From the NCBI RefSeq assembly GCF_027942865.1, contig NC_134511.1, positions 25,777,390-25,841,389 of the forward strand: DNA of 64,000 nucleotides, in the 5' to 3' direction. The notes beneath the pieces are model-generated. The model made no database searches and had not been told where the DNA came from. It saw only the letters and a list, made by a program, of their open reading frames with translations. Positions 61,601-64,000 of this stretch are shown piece by piece (position 1 is the first letter of the stretch; every line of letters starts with the position of its first letter). Made by a program: the position numbers and the translations under genes. The stretch comes from Odontesthes bonariensis (lineage: Eukaryota > Chordata > Actinopteri > Atheriniformes > Atherinopsidae).

Positions 61601-63869
61601 AGCTAGATACTAGTGGTGCAACGGATCATAATTGATCCGTGATCCGAACGGATTTCTCTCTATGGTTCGGTACGTACGTGGTCCGCGGATTGGTTGACGA
61701 AATAAATAAATAAATAAGGAGGCGTGTTTATGTATCATAAAGTCGCATGTATGGGCACATTTTGGCTTCCCTGTCACATACAATGATGGACGAAGGGTGG
61801 TGGATAAAACAATTACGGTATGTCTGCATTGTGGCACGAGAAAGCCATATGAGAGTGGAAATACATCCAGCATGGCAGCGCATTTGAAGCGCCATCATCC
61901 TGGCATGTTAGCTCCTGCATCAGGCTCCAAGACGAGTGCTGCGCATCAACCACTAATCACAGCGACATTTAAACACCCTTTAGCAGCAGAATCTGACAGG
62001 GCCAAAGCTATAACAAATGCTATCGGAGTGTTTATAGCTGCAGACATGAGGCCATAATCTGTTGCGCAAAACAAGGGGTTTAAACATCTGCTCAATGTGC
62101 TTGAGCCACATTATGAAATTTCCTTGCGCACCCACTTCAGTGAAAAGATCGTGCCAAGTCTGTATGAGCAGGAAAAGTAAAAAATTGTTACGGAATTGTC
62201 CCAGGCTACTTCTGTTGCGCTAACCACAGACGGGTGGACCTCCAGAGCAACAGAAAGCTATGTAACTGTGACCGCTCACTATATCACAGCGAACTGGGAG
62301 ATGCGAAGCCCTGTGCTGCAGACACGTCGCCTCTATGAGAGTCACATAAGCTCCAATCTAGCGCAGGTATTGGTGAAAGTGTCATGTCTTATATTGTACT
62401 TTAATTTTACAGTAACCATAATTTGTGTTTATATTATTCATTTTATTTAAGCATTGAATTGACATCTTGGGTTACATGTTTTATTTAGTGAACAAAAAAG
62501 GCTGCAATAAGTGTTCTACTAAATAAATGTAAAGCAAAGTTATAGTTTTGTCTAGTTTTTCTGCTGTTGTCATATTTGTTATATTCCCACTGTGCCTATC
62601 TCACTATCTTCTCTGACAGAAATGCTGTTACAGAAAACCAAAAATGATGGTTTCAGTTTTTTTTTACTTCAATTCATTTCAAGTTTGTTTTATTCATGAA
62701 GCATCATTTTCCAATTGAGATCATTTCTAAGCACTTAATGAAGAAAGCAAACAAGTCCAGTTAAATTTAAATCAGTTCAACAATCCAATTCAATGAATTA
62801 ATTCCAATTCATAAAAAGTAGCTCATCTAAGGATTACAACGAGTCACATCACATCTTTAGTTCTATTCAATCTCCTATTCTGAGTCTGCAAGGGGTGGCA
62901 GGCAACAGATGAGAGCAGAACTTCCATCAGAACCAGACTCAGGGAGGGCAGCCATCAGCCTTGACCAGTTAATGGGTGAGAGGTCACAAACACAATTGGT
63001 TTTATTCCCGTTTCTACTATGCAGTCCGGTACGGGTCGGTTCAGAACGGTTCGCTTATTTCAGTGTTTCCATTATCACCAAAGCGTACCGGTCCCATGGA
63101 ACCCGTTACCATGTCTGTAACCCTTCTGCTTGGGGTACCGAGCACACAGGACCGGTTCCAGGCTCTGCTCTCCGTTGTTGGTGAGGAGGCTGTGCAGCGA
63201 GAGCTCGATGGCGCTGTGCCAAACCAAAAAGTTTTCCAGCTGATTGCCGCAAAAATGGCAGAGAGTGGTTTCAACCGGACCGCGAGCCAGTGTCGCATTA
63301 AGCTGAAGAAGCTTCGGAGTGATCGACGTAGTGACGCTTCGGCACGCACTCCGCCCACCCCTGAGGGTCCCCTTTGTACAGTGGGAACGCAAAGCTGACC
63401 CCAAAGCGACCCGACCCGTACCGATACCAAGTGACCGTACTGACAGTGGAAACGAGGCTTTTGTGGTGCTAACTGACAATTTAATTGAACTGTTCGAACA
63501 GCCAATGAAATGTTTATCTTACTGTTGCAAAAATTGAAATGGAAAATTTCCCTGATACAAAACAATAGAAGTCAGATCTTGTCACAAAACGTATGTAGTT
63601 ACCACAACACCGATGTTGCTGTTTTCACAGTTGTGGTAACTACATAAGTTTTACAGCAATCCTGTTCATATGAGTTTGAATGATCCAAAAAAAACAACTT
63701 CCAAAATGCTTTGAGCTCACCCTCTGTAGCGAACCCCAGGATACTCTTTGAGTGTGGCACAAAGGGTGGCTATCTGTTCAGCGCAGCGCTCCATCATGTT
63801 ATTCTTCACATCTGCTTTGAAGGGGCTGTAGAAGTCCTGAAAGGCATCCACTTTATCCAGGGAGAAGAC
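51961..63869 (-). CDS. stxbp1: stxbp1 (Munc18-1), syntaxin-binding protein 1, 3' two-thirds
   Basis: A Sec1/Munc18-family protein that binds syntaxin-1 and templates SNARE assembly at synaptic vesicle fusion sites. Exons in order: 63869-63721, 61316-61232, 60245-60115, 59848-59741, 59614-59554, 58999-58934, 57310-57230, 56995-56857, 56687-56578, 56100-55996, 55691-55603, 55484-55330, then either 54565-54456 or 52037-51961. All phases match, giving 452 or 463 codons (including stop) from about residue 140 of the human protein. Diagnostic peptides: [90 protein letters not shown] and [19 protein letters not shown]. The IPPEDSDII stretch favours STXBP1 over STXBP2/3. A teleost a/b paralogue cannot be chosen. 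The N-terminal domain is off the right edge. Confidence 0.92.
52504..52620. repeat. GAAA and AT microsatellites, stxbp1 intron
   Basis: AAAGAAAGAAAGAAAGAAAG at about 52512-52531 and AT-rich dinucleotide tracts at about 52566-52611. Confidence 0.85.
52845..52935 (-). repeat. Dispersed repeat A, short fragment
   Basis: GGCCTATCTCAGCTGTCATT, GGGTCGCCAGTCCATCACAG and GGGCCACACGGAGACAAACG. Confidence 0.65.
53885..54115 (+). repeat. Dispersed repeat A, diverged copy
   Basis: TCACCTCACAGCAAGAGGGT, TATGGAGTTTGCATGTGTG and TGACTGGTAACCTGTCCAC follow repeat A order in the plus orientation, heavily diverged. Confidence 0.6.
54456..54565 (-). CDS. stxbp1: stxbp1 alternative C-terminal exon (Munc18-1b-like)
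   Basis: Acceptor CTTTATAG. Encodes [20 protein letters not shown], then [16 protein letters not shown] and TGA. It matches the layout of the mammalian short-isoform tail ([11 protein letters not shown]...). A donor-like GTAAAT 14 bases past the stop (at 54441) would make it a cassette exon of about 124 nt rather than a terminal one. Confidence 0.88.
55330..55484 (-). CDS. stxbp1: stxbp1 last shared exon
   Basis: Encodes [31 protein letters not shown] and [16 protein letters not shown]; donor GTGAGTC; leaves one G that is completed to Gly by either alternative exon. Confidence 0.94.
55603..55691 (-). CDS. stxbp1: stxbp1 exon
   Basis: Encodes [20 protein letters not shown] and SSKASAPSS; donor GTGTGTA; leaves two bases. 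Confidence 0.91.
55996..56100 (-). CDS. stxbp1: stxbp1 exon
   Basis: 35 codons: [20 protein letters not shown], then [15 protein letters not shown]. The Lys-rich start is the divergent domain 3a loop; the rest is strongly conserved. Donor GTACTTC. Confidence 0.92.
56578..56687 (-). CDS. stxbp1: stxbp1 exon
   Basis: Encodes [20 protein letters not shown] and [16 protein letters not shown]; donor GTGAGCT; phase 0 end. Confidence 0.93.
56857..56995 (-). CDS. stxbp1: stxbp1 exon
   Basis: Encodes [38 protein letters not shown] and LLYIFLKNG; donor GTTAGAT is non-consensus at +3; leaves one base. Confidence 0.93.
57230..57310 (-). CDS. stxbp1: stxbp1 exon
   Basis: Exactly 27 codons: [20 protein letters not shown] and KLCRVEQ; acceptor GACCTCAG; donor GTAAATC. 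Confidence 0.93.
57311..58180. other. stxbp1 intron, nothing recognised
   Basis: No transposon ends or exon signals recognised before repeat C begins. Confidence 0.4.
58180..58655 (+). repeat. Dispersed repeat C, copy 2
   Basis: GTTAGGGTCTGTGGAATTAC and CTTGTCAGATCCTTGCCATT correspond to the ends of copy 1 at 50345-50870. The interiors differ but keep the same TTTGTT-rich composition. Confidence 0.5.
58934..58999 (-). CDS. stxbp1: stxbp1 exon
   Basis: Exactly 22 codons: [20 protein letters not shown] and SK; acceptor TCTTTCAG; donor GTAGGAA. Confidence 0.92.
59554..59614 (-). CDS. stxbp1: stxbp1 exon
   Basis: Encodes [20 protein letters not shown]; acceptor TTCTGCACAG; ends phase 0; donor GTGGAGC is weaker than consensus. 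Confidence 0.9.
59741..59848 (-). CDS. stxbp1: stxbp1 exon
   Basis: Encodes [16 protein letters not shown] and [19 protein letters not shown]; donor GTGAGTA; phase 2 on both sides. Confidence 0.93.
60115..60245 (-). CDS. stxbp1: stxbp1 exon
   Basis: Encodes [18 protein letters not shown] and [18 protein letters not shown], the most conserved Sec1/Munc18 block; donor GTAAAGC; leaves two bases. Confidence 0.94.
60246..61231. other. stxbp1 intron, nothing recognised
   Basis: AT-rich intron with no recognisable feature. Confidence 0.45.
61232..61316 (-). CDS. stxbp1: stxbp1 exon
   Basis: Encodes [20 protein letters not shown] and ADDPTMGE; phase 0 end; donor GTAGGGA. Confidence 0.92.
61612..62380 (+). 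mobile_element. hAT (ZBED-type) transposase fragment in stxbp1 intron
   Basis: Begins near a hAT-like terminus (TAGTGGTGCAACGGATC). The plus frame from 61743 reads [38 protein letters not shown] and [10 protein letters not shown], a complete BED finger. It continues with [20 protein letters not shown], a TAA stop, [20 protein letters not shown], another TAA stop, [20 protein letters not shown] and [15 protein letters not shown]. The TTDGWTS motif carries the first catalytic Asp region of hAT transposases. The C-terminal half and right terminus were not found. Confidence 0.8.
62381..62975. other. stxbp1 intron, nothing certain
   Basis: 62685-62850 contains a TTCAAGTTTGTTTTATTCAT and AATTGAGATCATTTCTAAGC stretch resembling a diverged repeat B. 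Otherwise unassigned. Confidence 0.3.
63005..63462 (+). mobile_element. PIF/Harbinger-like non-autonomous element with open Myb/SANT-like frame
   Basis: Inverted ends: CCCGTTTCTACTATGCAGTC (left) and, reverse-complemented, CTCGTTTCCACTGTCAGTAC (right). The plus frame 62976-63398 contains [38 protein letters not shown] and [15 protein letters not shown], resembling the Myb/SANT-like DNA-binding protein of Harbinger transposons. No transposase is present, and no target duplication could be assigned. Confidence 0.6.
63721..63869 (-). CDS. stxbp1: stxbp1 exon (domain 1/2 region)
   Basis: Encodes [18 protein letters not shown], then [20 protein letters not shown] and RYRG. The acceptor is TGTGTTCAG and the donor GTGAGCT. 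It leaves two bases. Confidence 0.92.
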
Positions 63870-64000
63870 CTGAACACAGAAGACATGGCAGAGAGACACA
63901 CTCAGGCCAAACCTCGACTTCCTATACCTCCCAAACATTTACAACCATTGTAAGCCTGAGCACTAATATGACTTATTCAACTGAGCACTGATCAAGAATT

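Overview
This is a teleost fish nuclear genome window. It carries multi-exon, intron-rich vertebrate genes with GT/AG boundaries, and it is dense in typical fish transposons: LINE ORF2 ends, L1, hAT, P, Harbinger-like and TTAA elements, a Penelope-like element and an LTR element. No bacterial genes, rRNA genes or CRISPR arrays were seen.

Three host genes can be read. (1) zfr (zinc finger RNA-binding protein) lies on the minus strand. Its first coding exon is at 18784-18748 and eight further exons run leftward to 44-234; the rest lies off the left edge. (2) uqcc3, a small mitochondrial complex III assembly factor, lies on the plus strand in two exons (39398-39511 and 44189-44311) separated by a 4.7-kb intron. 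(3) A syntaxin-binding protein 1 gene (stxbp1, Munc18-1 type) lies on the minus strand. Twelve shared exons run from 63869 to 55330, followed by two alternative C-terminal exons (54565-54456 and 52037-51961). Its 5' part lies off the right edge. All exon phases listed here were checked and agree from exon to exon.

Between the zfr start (about 18.9 kb) and uqcc3 (39.4 kb) most recognisable sequence is mobile DNA. The centrepiece is a four-level nest at 24.2-35.03 kb. A dispersed repeat (A) is split by a second repeat (B). B is split by a Penelope-like retroelement (RT, GIY-YIG endonuclease, 3' hammerhead-like ribozyme) with 14-bp target duplications. The Penelope element is split by a 7.65-kb LTR element with near-identical 1.56-kb LTRs, a 4-bp duplication and a single gag frame without pol. 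Next to it an L1 copy with a 12-bp duplication sits inside a TTAA-flanked element just upstream of uqcc3.

Introns hold further elements: a 655-bp near-perfect fold-back flanked by TTAA, several hAT-like elements with BED zinc-finger remnants, a P-like element with THAP-coding segments, a Harbinger-like element with an open Myb/SANT frame, a G-rich minisatellite, and a 30-bp minisatellite that appears to have grown from ten codons of a LINE reverse transcriptase gene. Family names rest on motif recognition and termini read by eye; no database search was possible.
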